Positions 16,369-26,804 are shown, numbered from the stretch's first letter. The stretch: DNA of 64,000 nt from Bacillota bacterium (GCA_023414355.1 JAEZOB010000033.1:120588-184587); one strand, 5' to 3'. A program made the numbers and translations. The notes: generated from the sequence alone by a model not told the origin.

Positions 16369-18240
16369 ATGCCAGACAAAAAGAACCAACAGAAAAAGAG
16401 TCAAGGGCCCACAAAGAGCAATGCGAAAGTCAAAAAAACAGGAAATGATAGTAGCAGAAGCGATACTTTGAATCCCTTACTGATTCCAATTATTTTTATA
16501 ACGGCAATATTGCCTATATTCGTAAGATTTAAAGAATATAAGTCAGACTTTACTAAGTATCTCTGGTTTTCCAGTAGTGATAAGTATATCGATTTCTTTT
16601 TATATTATAAACAACTCTTTTTTGACATAACCTTTCTCATTATGATTGCAATAATAATATGGAAGGCTTATCAAAATAGAAGTAAGCTCCATTTTACACC
16701 TATTTTTATTCCCCTTTGCTTATATGCTTTATTGTCTTTACTCTCCTCAGTATTTACTGAATATCGATCCTATACCTTCACTTATAGCTATGAGCTTTTC
16801 GAATCAATCATCACTATCCTTGCCTATTGTACCGTAGTTTACTATATATACTTATTTGTGAACTCGGAGCAGGATATTAAAACTGTAATACATGCCTTGC
16901 TAATCAGTGTATTCGTTTTAGGTTTTATAGGTATATCGCAGACCGTTGGACATGATTTCTTTGCCTCAGATATCGGCCGAAAACTAATTGCTCCAACCAG
17001 TATATGGAATCAAATAGAGACTTTTAGTTTCAATTTTGGTGAAAAATACGCTTACCTTACATTTTATAATCCAAATTATGTAGGTGTATATGTCGCACTA
17101 ATAGCACCTTTCCTATTGATTCAAGCCTTATTTTCGAAAAAATCTACTACTGTAGTTTTATATTTCATTGGCTTGATCGGATTGATCATCTCGCTAATCG
17201 GTTCCAAATCAAATGCCGGTATGATCGGTCTGGTAGCAGCACTACTTTTTGCTATTATATTCTTCTGGAGATATTTTATCCAATACAAAAAGATTACTAT
17301 TCCCATATTGAGCGTCATAGTAATTGCTCTCATTATTCTAATGATTCCTTTTGGGAGCAAACTGACAACAAAGGTTCAGAATGTATTGCAGTCAAGTAAG
17401 TGTAATCCTAACCTGACAAATATTCAAGCAAATGATGATGCTGTCATTATCACCTATGCCGGAAACGATATGAAAATCTCTTACACTGTTGAGTCTAGTG
17501 GTGGTGTTAAATTCCAGTTCCTTGACGATGCTAGCAATATGCTGCAGGCACAAGAGAATCCTGATGGGGGCTTCACTATCACCGATTCTCGATTTTCCAA
17601 TATTATCGTAACTCCTTATATGTTGACAGATAAGATCGGCTTTGGAGTAGCAATTGATGGAATTACATGGTATTTCACTAATCAGACAGATGATCATACT
17701 TATTATTATTACAACGACTATGGAAAGCTGGTAAAACCGCAGAATGCTCCTTCCGCTATATTCACAGGCTATGAAAAGCTATTTACAATGCGTGGCTACA
17801 TCTGGTCAAGGACGATTCCATTATTAAAAGATTATATTATTCTTGGTTCAGGGCCTAATACATTTTCCTTAGTATTCCCGCAAACTGATTATGTTGCTCA
17901 TAAGAATGCCGGTTTTACCAGCGAGATAATTAATAAGCCACATAGTCTATACTTACAGATAGCCATTCAAACCGGATTAATATCCTTAATAGCATTTATG
18001 ATTTTCTATGGTTGGTATTTTATCTCCAGTTTTAGATTATATATCAGAGGAAGATTGAATAGTTATTATACCCACGTAGGCTTTGGTATTTTCATAGGTA
18101 CTGTAGGCTATATGATTTCCGGTATTACAAATGATTCAAGTATCGCTGTTGCTCCCGTGTTCTGGGCTTTTATCGGTCTTGGCATTGTAGTAAATCACAA
18201 AGTCAGAGCTCTTCTCAAGAGCGATAAGCAAACAAAGTAG
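16369..18240 (+). CDS. O-antigen ligase/Wzy-like polysaccharide polymerase
   Basis: This 623-residue membrane protein begins with a Lys/Gln-rich cytoplasmic tail of about 35 residues. About twelve helices follow, interrupted by a soluble outside domain at about 340-470. The Wzy_C-type region is recognisable (MRGYIWSRTIPLLKDYIILGSGPNTF, then NKPHSLYLQIAIQTG). Such proteins polymerise or ligate repeat-unit glycans on the outer face of the membrane. There is no glycan cluster here, so the polymer is unknown. The start is placed at GGGAGATAACC-ATG. Confidence 0.82.
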   Translation: MPDKKNQQKKSQGPTKSNAKVKKTGNDSSRSDTLNPLLIPIIFITAILPIFVRFKEYKSDFTKYLWFSSSDKYIDFFLYYKQLFFDITFLIMIAIIIWKAYQNRSKLHFTPIFIPLCLYALLSLLSSVFTEYRSYTFTYSYELFESIITILAYCTVVYYIYLFVNSEQDIKTVIHALLISVFVLGFIGISQTVGHDFFASDIGRKLIAPTSIWNQIETFSFNFGEKYAYLTFYNPNYVGVYVALIAPFLLIQALFSKKSTTVVLYFIGLIGLIISLIGSKSNAGMIGLVAALLFAIIFFWRYFIQYKKITIPILSVIVIALIILMIPFGSKLTTKVQNVLQSSKCNPNLTNIQANDDAVIITYAGNDMKISYTVESSGGVKFQFLDDASNMLQAQENPDGGFTITDSRFSNIIVTPYMLTDKIGFGVAIDGITWYFTNQTDDHTYYYYNDYGKLVKPQNAPSAIFTGYEKLFTMRGYIWSRTIPLLKDYIILGSGPNTFSLVFPQTDYVAHKNAGFTSEIINKPHSLYLQIAIQTGLISLIAFMIFYGWYFISSFRLYIRGRLNSYYTHVGFGIFIGTVGYMISGITNDSSIAVAPVFWAFIGLGIVVNHKVRALLKSDKQTK

Positions 18241-18263
18241 AAGAGTTTTATTTATTATAAGAA

Positions 18264-18295
18264 TTACCGCTAGTTGTTTATCGACTGGCGGTATT
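18264..18295 (+). terminator. terminator after the ligase-like gene
   Basis: AATTACCGCTAGT and ACTGGCGGTATT form a 12-bp imperfect stem followed by ATTTTG. Confidence 0.6.
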
Positions 18296-19239
18296 ATTTT
18301 GCTTCAATCAACTCCCATCTATCATAGGTGAAAGCTCCTATCAATTCACTCCTCTATCAATTCCATTTCTACAATTCATCTTACCATTCAAACCCACTTT
18401 AAGACTTTCATTCGCATATCTTCTGCAGATGGAGCAATACCAGGCATATACCTTGATATTGTCAGTTGTTAAGACCTCAATTACATCATGTGTGTTTATT
18501 GATAAATTCAAAGATGGATGTAGATGCCAGTATGTAACCGTGCAACCTGGTTGATCATTCAATGCATCAATTGTTGAGCATCCTACCTAACAGAACAAAA
18601 CCAAATCAATCCTATTCTATATAAACTGTAAGTATAATTGTAAAGAATTATCCAAAAATGATATGATTTGAGCTCCATGCATTCTAGTCATTTCTAGAAA
18701 GGATTGTATACCGGATATACTGCCTAACAGAACTTATCAACGCCTCATATCTTATATCCGAAAAGTAAATAGAGCTCAGCTAAATAGTGCTCCGTGATAT
18801 GGAGTTAAGTTTTATGTATGTGTTATGTGAGAACATATATGAATCTAGCTAGTATCTATATCCCCAATACTACGATAGTCATTAATAAGTATCATTTCAT
18901 TAGGTATGTGATATGAGCTATTTAGAATTTCAAGAAAAGGCATCAGGAAACGATGCAGTTCAACCTCAGAAAATACTATAGGAGAAGACGAAAATTACTC
19001 TTTACATGATATAAGAAGCTAAGGGATGAAACATAAAATCTGTTATCATATGTTGATATACGATGACGAACTATGAGCAGCTCATCATCCAAAAGATTAG
19101 TTAATGATATCTGTCAAGAGACGAAGTATTCCATCCAACGAGCTGCTTTCTGGGAATGGATAAAATCAGTTATAAAATCAGAGGTTAAAGAACTGCAGAT
19201 TGTGCAAAACCTATCGTAACCAGTCCGAAGGATTAAAAA
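18296..19239. other. gene-poor 0.94-kb region
   Basis: No reading frame on either strand has both length and a ribosome site. A 73-codon minus-strand reading at 18341-18562 is not convincing. The motif CTACCTAACAGAAC near 18580 recurs as CTGCCTAACAGAAC near 18720. It may be decayed sequence or hold an RNA that I cannot recognise. Confidence 0.6.
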
Positions 19240-19276
19240 ACGTGCCGCAAAACACTTAATGTGTTTTGCGGCACGT
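19240..19276 (-). terminator. strong terminator after the surface protein gene
   Basis: A perfect 16-bp stem, ACGTGCCGCAAAACAC with its complement, and a 5-base loop are followed by TTTTTT on the minus strand. Its strength fits a highly expressed gene. Confidence 0.92.
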
Positions 19277-19310
19277 GATTTACATTACATCATGAATAAT
19301 GAATTTTCAA

Positions 19311-21896
19311 TTATTTCTGAGTAATTGTGATAACCTTGTTTACATCAATTACATGCTTGATATATGCATAGTCGGTATCACCAGAAACAGCATCACCGAT
19401 CATTTCTCTAACAACCAGCTTATCAATTACCCACTGATTATTTACGGAAGTACCACGGATTGTGCTTGCTGCATAATCGATATCAGCTTCTACATCATAA
19501 CCATCAAGAGTTACAGTAAATGCATCCTTGATTGCCTGAAGAATATCTCCAGTATTGGTTAAAGCTACAGAAGTCTTATCCGGAGTAACTACAGGCTTAA
19601 CCTGGCTATCAGATACAACAAAGTTAGCTGTATACTGCTGTACATCTAAGCCATTCTTAAGTGTTAAGATGTAAGTACCCTTATCCTTCTTAGTAATAGC
19701 TGTAGCAGTAGTTGCAGTAGCTTCAATATTAGCGGTATCTACTAATGCTAAAGTACCGTCAGCACCTGTTGTGTAAGCTACAGAAGAACCATCCTTTGCT
19801 AACTCTACATAGAATGCAGTGTTAGTTGCAGGACATGTTGCCTTTGCCTGAACAGGGATCTTGGTTACCTTAACATCATCTGATGAATAGCCAAATACGG
19901 AGAACTTAACGTCTACTGTTCTAGGGCCATTCTTATCAAGATTCATATCATAGGATGTCTTCTCAACTTCAACCTTGTACTTAGTAACTGCTAAATTTGT
20001 AGTAGTCTTAACAGTTACAGATACAGTTACAGGGAAGGAAGCGTTTGTATTCTTATCTGTTACCTTGAAGGTATAAGAATATGTTCCAGCTGCCTGATTA
20101 GCTGCGTTGAAAAGATATTTGTGCTGATGATCCTTATCCTGACCTGCGCCATAACCAGCTACAGCTGTAGCGATTGCAGGGAAGGAAGAATTATTAGCTG
20201 AAAAAGCAAATGTATAATCATCGGGATCCATCTTGTCGCCTAAATTATCCTTAACTGTTAATGCAACTTCTTTTGTATCACTAGCTGCAGCAATGCTGGA
20301 TAATGTAATGCCATAAGTATCAAGAGCAACACTAGCAACAGATCTTCTTGCAGCTACTTCAACTGCGATAGCGCCTACGATCTTATCGCCATACTTAACT
20401 ACTACGCTTGCTGTACCAGCAGCAACAGGTGTTAACATACCAGAGTTAGTATCAATGATTAATACATTGATATTAGAAGACTGGAAGGTAATGTTGCTAT
20501 CATTCTGGCTCTCTTTATCTGTGCTAGTACCAGCATAATCCTTACCAGCAACCTTAGCAAATAATCTGTAACCAATATCACCAACTGCAACCTTATGACT
20601 TACAGTTACCCAGTCAGGTGTAGCAGCATCTTTAATTGTATAAGCCTTTACGCTATCAGCAATATAATCAGCGTATTCAACGCAAGTGATAACACCGCTT
20701 GCTGTAAGAGTACCTGTCTCACCACCGGTTGTATCATAGTTCCATGTGTGATAAGTAGCCTTAACAGTAGTTGTGGAACCCTTGGTGTAAAGATATAAGG
20801 TTCTGCCAACTGTGCTTGAGTTAGTAGCACTAGTCTCAAGAGTTACTCTGCCTAACAGAGTGTTGTTAGCGATATTAACCATATCCTTATTGTAAAGAGC
20901 TACATCTACATCAGTTCCTCTGCCTTCCTGAACTGTTGTTGTCTTGATTGCGATGCTTGTAACTAAAGCAGCGTCAACCTTAGCAGCTGTAAACTGAACA
21001 TCTGTTAACTCAGGATATTTTACCTTATAAACGTACTCTTCAGTGAAGTTAGCGTTCATATCAACGGTAGCAACCTTGTTATCAGCGCTCATCTTAACTT
21101 CCTTAATACCGGAAAGAACTTCTGTTGTTCCGATAACCTGAGCTACGGAAAGCTTTGTAGCTGCATCAGTTACAGGAGAGTCAAAAGTAACCTTAACTGT
21201 ATCAAGATCAACCTGCTCAGCCTTAACCATAGAAGCAGCAACCTTAACAGTAGCTGTAGCGGAAGCTGTTACATAGCTAGCATACTTAGTCTTGTCTGAT
21301 AACCAGCTGTTGTACTTAGCTGTAGACTGGAATGCTCTAGCTGTTACGGTATAAGTACCAGCTTCGGTAGCTGTGAATAAACCGCTGTTAGCAACGATTG
21401 TTGCGCCAGCCTTATCAACTTCCCATCTGGTGATACCGGAGGTAACTTTGGAGTTACCGGATACTGTTACAAAGCTTCTGTTGAAGTCATTAGTACCGCC
21501 AACAGCCAACTTATCTTTTGCATTGGTGATAGTTAACTTCTTGATGTTATCTCTAACAACAACGGTAGCCTTAAGGGTATCAACCTTTTCACCATTCTTA
21601 TCTTTGATAACTACAGAAACGGTAGCTGTTCCTTTACCAACAGCTGTTACGAGGCCGTTACTAGCAACCTCAGCTACATCATTGTTTGAAGACTTCCAGG
21701 AATACTTCCATCCGGTCTTCTTGTTTGCTACGTTGAAGTCAAACTCGGTGGTCTTCTCAGCTACGTGAATGTAAACTTTCTTTGCATTCAACTTAGGTGC
21801 TGCAGCTGCGAATACGCCTGCGGCAGGAGCGAGAGCGGTTACGATCATCGCTAATGCCATAACGAAGGATAACTTCTTAAAGAAATTCTTCTTCAT
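19311..21896 (-). CDS. secreted Big2-domain surface protein, probable S-layer-type protein
   Basis: The 861-residue protein has a classical signal peptide (MKKNFFKKLSFVMALAMIVTAL, cleavage after about Ala31-33). An Ig-like Big2 domain lies at about 35-115 (YSWKSSNNDVAEVASNGLVTAVGKGTATVSV); more divergent Ig-like repeats lie around 120-220 and 420-520 (SSNINVLIIDTNSGMLTPVAAGTASVVVKYG). The rest is Thr/Ala/Val-rich beta-type sequence without Cys motifs. No SLH, CWB2 or LPXTG anchor is visible. A consensus promoter, long leader, GGAGGA ribosome site and very strong terminator point to abundant expression, as expected for a surface-layer protein. Confidence 0.75.
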   Translation of the reverse strand: MKKNFFKKLSFVMALAMIVTALAPAAGVFAAAAPKLNAKKVYIHVAEKTTEFDFNVANKKTGWKYSWKSSNNDVAEVASNGLVTAVGKGTATVSVVIKDKNGEKVDTLKATVVVRDNIKKLTITNAKDKLAVGGTNDFNRSFVTVSGNSKVTSGITRWEVDKAGATIVANSGLFTATEAGTYTVTARAFQSTAKYNSWLSDKTKYASYVTASATATVKVAASMVKAEQVDLDTVKVTFDSPVTDAATKLSVAQVIGTTEVLSGIKEVKMSADNKVATVDMNANFTEEYVYKVKYPELTDVQFTAAKVDAALVTSIAIKTTTVQEGRGTDVDVALYNKDMVNIANNTLLGRVTLETSATNSSTVGRTLYLYTKGSTTTVKATYHTWNYDTTGGETGTLTASGVITCVEYADYIADSVKAYTIKDAATPDWVTVSHKVAVGDIGYRLFAKVAGKDYAGTSTDKESQNDSNITFQSSNINVLIIDTNSGMLTPVAAGTASVVVKYGDKIVGAIAVEVAARRSVASVALDTYGITLSSIAAASDTKEVALTVKDNLGDKMDPDDYTFAFSANNSSFPAIATAVAGYGAGQDKDHQHKYLFNAANQAAGTYSYTFKVTDKNTNASFPVTVSVTVKTTTNLAVTKYKVEVEKTSYDMNLDKNGPRTVDVKFSVFGYSSDDVKVTKIPVQAKATCPATNTAFYVELAKDGSSVAYTTGADGTLALVDTANIEATATTATAITKKDKGTYILTLKNGLDVQQYTANFVVSDSQVKPVVTPDKTSVALTNTGDILQAIKDAFTVTLDGYDVEADIDYAASTIRGTSVNNQWVIDKLVVREMIGDAVSGDTDYAYIKHVIDVNKVITITQK

Positions 21897-22025
21897 ATTC
21901 TTACTTCCTCCTTAAAATATATGGTTTGGTGTTATATTGTGCGTCTCCCCCCGTCTCACAAAGTCCGTAAACCCGTAAAAACATAGAAAAGATAACGCTT
22001 AATATAATCTTCCAACAACAAGTAG

Positions 22026-22054
22026 ATTATAACAATAATGGAAAAAAAGGTCAA
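22026..22054 (-). promoter_or_regulatory. promoter of the surface protein gene
   Basis: On the minus strand TTGACC and TATAAT are spaced by 17 bases, about 130 bases upstream of the start. The rest of 21897-22337 shows no gene. Confidence 0.75.
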
Positions 22055-22337
22055 GTAGTTTTATCTTCATAATTTGGATAATTTACCAATTCCTGCCTTC
22101 CAAAATCGCCATCAAATTACCTGTCAAAGGCTGATTATATCGTAGTCAAAATGCTCGTTGGGGATACCCCTTCAACCAATCATTTACCGCTTCGTTCTGC
22201 CGACCAACCTCAGATGTAGAATAGGATGTGACTTCATCTGCTGTCTGGCAGGGCGTGCGGTTCCTGCGGTGCTGCTTTGACTATGAATATAATATGCACT
22301 TTGTATGTGTCAATTTTATGTCATGCATTTGTCACAA

Positions 22338-23828
22338 TTAGATTATTTTCAATATTTCCTCTACAAAACACTGCATTTTATCTGTCTCACATACCTTTTT
22401 ATGCAGTACAGGGGCTGTCCTGAGCTCTTCCACCGCTTTAGGGATATCGGTATGTGACACCTCTTTCAGCAGTAACGCCTGCTCATAATCCTCCTCAGGT
22501 ATGTCCGAAATATGAAGTGCTTCTAAAACACTCTGGGCAAATTTATAAGGGCTTGCCGTTGAAACTATGACTGTCTTAGTCTGATCCTGCGTGTCGTTCA
22601 CATAACGGTGATATACACTTGCAGCAACTGCAGTATGAGTATCAATGACATAATTACTTTCCTGATAAACCTTTTCGATTGCCTCACCAGTTTCCTGTTC
22701 TGATGCCCAACCGCCTATAAAGCCTGCAAGGTTTTCCTTCATGCGCTCTGTGATCTCATAAGAGCCGCTGCTTGATAATGCGCTCATAAGCTCAGCTGTC
22801 TTCTTACAGTCCCCCTCTGCAATATGGTAGATCAGTCTCTCCAGATTACTGGATACAAGAATATCCATAGAAGGGGACTGAGTCAGGATAAAATCTCTGT
22901 TCCTGTCATAGCAGCCTGTCTGGAAGAAATCAAAAAGAACCTTATTCTCATTGGATGCGCAAATCAGTTTATCAATCGGTACCCCGATGTGCTTTGCATA
23001 GTAAGCAGCAAGAATGTTGCCGAAGTTTCCTGTCGGTACTGCAAAGTTAATCTTCTCATCCTTGGCAATCTGACCTGATCTGTATAACATCGTATAGGAA
23101 TATACATAGTAAACAATCTGAGGCACCAGTCTGCCAATATTGATGGAGTTTGCCGAAGAAAACTGGTAACCGGCCTGCTTCATACGTCCTGCCAATTGGG
23201 CATTACCAAACATCTTCTTCACACCAGTCTGAGCATCATCAAAGTTCCCATAGATGCCAATGACGTCCGTGTTACCTCCCTGCTGAGTTACCATTTGCTT
23301 TTCCTGAACACTGCTGACACCATCCTTAGGATAGAATACGATGATGCTGGTTCCCTCTACATCAGCAAAGCCAGCCAGAGCAGCCTTACCTGTGTCTCCG
23401 GAGGTGGCAGTCAGGATGACGATCTGATCAGTTACATTGTTTTTCTTGGCTGACTTCGTCAACAGATGTGGCAGAATGGATAACGCCATATCCTTAAATG
23501 CAATAGTTGCCCCGTGGAAAAGCTCAAGATAATAGGCATCTCCAGCTTTTCTTAACGGAGCAATCTCCGGAGTATCGAACTTGGAATCATATGCTTTATT
23601 GATACAATCCCGAAGCTCTTCTTCCGTATAATCTGTTAAAAATAATTTCATTACCTCATAAGCAGTCTCGCGATAATCCAATGCGGACAACTCGTCCATT
23701 GATTTTTGAAGAACCGGAATTGTCTCCGGAACAAACAAACCACCATCCGAGGATAAGCCCTGCAGAACAGCCTGAGAAGCTGTTACCCTTTTGTTTCCGT
23801 CTCTAGTGCTCTTATACATTAGGTTCAT
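22338..23828 (-). CDS. thrC: threonine synthase
   Basis: ThrC (496 residues, the long bacterial type) converts O-phosphohomoserine to threonine using PLP. The N-terminal domain YKSTRDGNKRVTASQAVLQGLSSDGGLFVPE is typical. The PLP Lys is Lys112 in HGATIAFKDMALSILP. ATSGDTGKAAL and PTGNFGNILAAYYAKHIG bind phosphate and cofactor. The start used follows AAGGGGATTAAATCGA; MYKSTRDGN three codons later is an alternative. The 338-base leader up to 24167 has an imperfect hairpin but no T-box motif. Confidence 0.96.
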   Translation of the reverse strand: MNLMYKSTRDGNKRVTASQAVLQGLSSDGGLFVPETIPVLQKSMDELSALDYRETAYEVMKLFLTDYTEEELRDCINKAYDSKFDTPEIAPLRKAGDAYYLELFHGATIAFKDMALSILPHLLTKSAKKNNVTDQIVILTATSGDTGKAALAGFADVEGTSIIVFYPKDGVSSVQEKQMVTQQGGNTDVIGIYGNFDDAQTGVKKMFGNAQLAGRMKQAGYQFSSANSINIGRLVPQIVYYVYSYTMLYRSGQIAKDEKINFAVPTGNFGNILAAYYAKHIGVPIDKLICASNENKVLFDFFQTGCYDRNRDFILTQSPSMDILVSSNLERLIYHIAEGDCKKTAELMSALSSSGSYEITERMKENLAGFIGGWASEQETGEAIEKVYQESNYVIDTHTAVAASVYHRYVNDTQDQTKTVIVSTASPYKFAQSVLEALHISDIPEEDYEQALLLKEVSHTDIPKAVEELRTAPVLHKKVCETDKMQCFVEEILKII

Positions 23829-24167
23829 TCGATTTAATCCCCTTTACTTAAATTTCATAACGCATATGTTATTTATCATTACCGGCTTCATAATGCACCA
23901 GACAAGATCAGGTACAAATGTGAGAAGCTGAAGAAGCACCCACTGAATTTTCATATTAATTCCTGAATTCGTATGAATTCTATTATGGGGCTCTTTCGAA
24001 GCATTCAGAAGAAGCTTATCCTGAATCCCCTAAGGAATTCTTAATGGGTTCTTCTTCATACTTTCCTGCGTTACAAGTTTCATGTATTATAACACGACAA
24101 ATCCTCGGATACAATATGTTAGTTATTATTTTTGACTCTGCAAATCAAGGTACAGGCAATTCTTCCA

Positions 24168-25151
24168 TTACTTGTAGAATTCATGTCCGCCATGCTTAAA
24201 CAGCCAGTCCAGATTGTTATCAAACCAAGCTGCGCTACTGGAGGTTGTTCTCTTTCTCGCAATGAAATATAATGCGCCTTCAGAATAATCTTCTCCCTCC
24301 AGCGCTCTCTGCACTGCTTCCTCTGACTTCTTAGATACTTTCACTTTCCAGTATCTTTCATCATCCACCGGTGAGAATTGGTACTCGCCGCCCTTATTCT
24401 GAAAGATGACATCTTCAATATTGTCCGGGAAATGTTCGTCTGCAACGCGGTTCAATATGACATTGGCAATCAGTATCTTCCCCTTCATGTCTTCTCCGCC
24501 GGCTTCTGCCTGAACAATACGTTCGAGCATACTGATCTCTGCGGCTGAGACGTTATAAATAAATGATTGTTCCTTCTCTGTGGAAAGGCTAAATATCTCA
24601 TCCTTATTCTCTTCAGACTTTTCCTTTGAGGTTACCGGTACGGCCTTTGCTGCAGCGGTCATGGGTACCACATATCCGTTCTCGAAGAATTCCTCCGTCT
24701 CAGATAATTTCTCAACCATCTCATTGGCGATGACCCCGCTCACAGATCCAATCGATCCCGTCTGAGCTGTTGCTGCATTCATTTGATCTGCCCGGTTATT
24801 TCTCATTGCAAGCGCAGTCGTTCTGCTTCCGTATGCTTCTGCTGTACCAAAGTGTCCAAGCCCTGTCCCGTTTACCTCTGCGATACCGAAGGGTTTTTGC
24901 AAATTTGATTGGATTAATAAAGCTGTAAGCTCCGCTGAGGGCAGATCAGGCAATTCCTTGTTAATCTTCTCTTGTGTCTCTTCATCTGTAGTTTTGTTTA
25001 TCCCTGCCGCTTCTGAGTTAATGTTGTAAAATACATCTGAACCCATAATCAACATAAATATCGATAAAACATATGCTGCTATTACCATAATGATACCGTA
25101 TTGGCTTTCGCGCATTCTCCGCTTTTGAAGAAACAAATTTATCATTGACAT
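24168..25151 (-). CDS. cell wall hydrolase, SleB/Hydrolase_2 family
   Basis: This protein has 327 residues. A membrane helix lies at about 20-42 (YGIIMVIAAYVLSIFMLIMG), followed by a long Ser/Glu/Ala-rich linker. The C-terminal Hydrolase_2 domain (about 205-325) has EISMLERIVQAEAGGEDMKG, ILIANVILNRV and the FSPVDDERYW and DYSEGALYF segments of SleB/CwlJ-type enzymes. The Glu in QAEAGGE is the presumed catalytic acid. Such enzymes act on cortex or vegetative peptidoglycan. The start was placed at the ATG after AGAGAGGATAAATTT. SleB proper usually has an N-terminal peptidoglycan-binding repeat, absent here. Confidence 0.82.
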   Translation of the reverse strand: MSMINLFLQKRRMRESQYGIIMVIAAYVLSIFMLIMGSDVFYNINSEAAGINKTTDEETQEKINKELPDLPSAELTALLIQSNLQKPFGIAEVNGTGLGHFGTAEAYGSRTTALAMRNNRADQMNAATAQTGSIGSVSGVIANEMVEKLSETEEFFENGYVVPMTAAAKAVPVTSKEKSEENKDEIFSLSTEKEQSFIYNVSAAEISMLERIVQAEAGGEDMKGKILIANVILNRVADEHFPDNIEDVIFQNKGGEYQFSPVDDERYWKVKVSKKSEEAVQRALEGEDYSEGALYFIARKRTTSSSAAWFDNNLDWLFKHGGHEFYK

Positions 25152-25587
25152 AAATTTATCCTCTCTTTTTGATATTTCGATGACTAATATTCCCATTTAA
25201 TGGAATGACTGGTAATGATATTCAGCATTATAGGCAAAGCACTATTTTGTGTCAAGCAGGCAACCGCATTTTCGTTATAAACAACGATATGTATATTCCA
25301 TAATCTGCCATCAAAGGTAATAAGCAACAATTATTATCGTTATTCAAGAATGTATTTCATATATTTTGCACAAGATAATTTTAACATTTTATTAACGATA
25401 TATTAAATTTTTTTCGCTAAAATCTGTGTCTTTATACATATTCTACTGCTTTAGTACGTTTTTGGAGCAAAAACATAGTCATTCTACACAAAGGGACCTT
25501 AATATTTTGTTAACAATACCAACGGAGGTTTTGGGGTGTTGCAGAGCCCTCTTTCATCTGTTATATTTAAGAAGAGGTGATCGATCA
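25152..25587. other. intergenic region with divergent leaders
   Basis: This AT-rich region lies between a leftward hydrolase gene and the rightward AP2-like gene. I see promoter-like TTAACA...ATATAT elements near 25390 but no gene. Confidence 0.4.
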
Positions 25588-26394
25588 ATGTTACCTGGCG
25601 TATATCAGGCATCCATGAAAAACGGCATCAAGTATTACAGATCCTCCATCACGTATCGGAGTAAACATATCAGCCTGGGTAGTTATCCTTCCGAGGAAGC
25701 AGCAGGCAGAGCCTACCTGCTTGCGGGAAGGCTCCTTGAGGACCATTCCGGACTTGGGATAGAAGATTATTCTGAGGACTTTCCGCTGTCCTTCCACAAA
25801 TGGGTGGTATTAATCAATTTCCGGGATAATCACATCTATTTTAAGAATCCGATTTACTTGAGGAAACGCTATTTCTTCTATTATATGGATTACAATACAC
25901 GCCTCCGTTTTGACGCCGAGGATCTGTTCTATTATGCACATCATAAGATTATGAAACGCGGCGGGCATCTCTTCGTATCCGATTATGGCATGCAGGTCAG
26001 TATTCTTTCGAGATATGGCATCAAGAACTATGCAATCGCCGGTAAGGATTATATTTTTGTCAACGGGGATGACAGCGATTACAGCTACCATAATATTGAA
26101 GTAGTCAATCGATATCACGGTGTCTCACGCATGCTGATTAAAGGGCGAACCTGTTATCTTGCTAAAATTCATATTAACGGAGATTATCTGATTGGACGTT
26201 ATCCTACAGAGGAAGAGGCTGCTATCGCATATAATAAGGCAGCTCTTTTATTAAGAAATAAAGGATTGAATAAGAATTTTCCACAGAACTTTGTTGAGGG
26301 GATCGATGAGATTGCTTATGCTATGGCATTTCAGAAAATAAGAATATCCAAGAAGCTGTTATCCTATGCAGACAGTCTAAACAGCACATTATAA
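25588..26394 (+). CDS. double AP2-like domain protein with degenerate HNH-like core
   Basis: The protein has 268 residues. Residues about 3-50 (GVYQASMKNGIKYYRSSITY ... LGSYPSEEAAGRAYLLA) and about 171-225 (HGVSRMLIKGRTCYLAKIHI ... IGRYPTEEEAAIAYNKAALL) both match the AP2 beta-sheet-plus-helix pattern, including the G-x-Y/F-x-(T/S)-x-EEAA-x-AY signature. Between them, about 105-168 looks like an HNH homing-endonuclease fold (YAIAGKDYIFVNGDDSDYSY HNIEVV) in which the first catalytic His of the usual DHINGD is replaced. It is probably a DNA-binding regulator descended from an HNH-AP2 nuclease. The start follows AGAGGTGATCGATCA. Confidence 0.65.
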   Translation: MLPGVYQASMKNGIKYYRSSITYRSKHISLGSYPSEEAAGRAYLLAGRLLEDHSGLGIEDYSEDFPLSFHKWVVLINFRDNHIYFKNPIYLRKRYFFYYMDYNTRLRFDAEDLFYYAHHKIMKRGGHLFVSDYGMQVSILSRYGIKNYAIAGKDYIFVNGDDSDYSYHNIEVVNRYHGVSRMLIKGRTCYLAKIHINGDYLIGRYPTEEEAAIAYNKAALLLRNKGLNKNFPQNFVEGIDEIAYAMAFQKIRISKKLLSYADSLNSTL

Positions 26395-26464
26395 TTTACA
26401 ACATGTTTCCGAATTTAGCTATTATTTCAGTGTCAATAAGTACTGCGAACATTTAAGAAAAGAA

Positions 26465-26584
26465 GGGACTATTGCAAAACATTCTTTGAAAACCAAGGTA
26501 AGGCTACTATACATCCAATCATGTACTGTGTGAAGGACGCATAGCATCCTTATCTTGGCTTAATGATATATTTTGCAACATCCC
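26465..26584. repeat. 120-bp imperfect hairpin element (MITE-like)
   Basis: The ends GGGACTATTGCAAAAC and ATTTTGCAACATCCC are inverted repeats. Further in, CCAAGGTAAGG pairs with CCTTATCTTGG. The termini resemble IS-type terminal repeats; no coding capacity. Confidence 0.6.
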
Positions 26585-26728
26585 CTCCTTTTCGTAAAGC
26601 ATCGGAGTTATTTTCGGCTCTGAAATTTAACAAAATATTAAATTTGTATTTTTTTCTGGCATTATCCAATTTTTGTGATATAATGAACTTATATTTTTCT
26701 TCTTCCGTATTTTTTATAGTTCGCAAAT

Positions 26729-26804
26729 TGAGCCATTGATTTTTCCGACAAGTGTTTCCGGTGCCACCGGAAGGTACTGACTTAATCGGATAATCAATGG
26801 CTCA
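26729..26804. terminator. long terminator hairpin after the kinase gene
   Basis: TGAGCCATTGATTTTTCCGA pairs with TCGGATAATCAATGGCTCA, and an inner TTCCGGTG-CCA-CCGGAA stem fills the loop. It overlaps the kinase stop codon. Confidence 0.8.

Noticed and set aside
18341..18562. 73-codon minus-strand gene
   Set aside because: No ribosome site, atypical composition, no recognisable domain.
23829..24167. T-box leader for thrC
   Set aside because: No AGGGTGG-type T-box sequence or terminator-antiterminator pair could be found.
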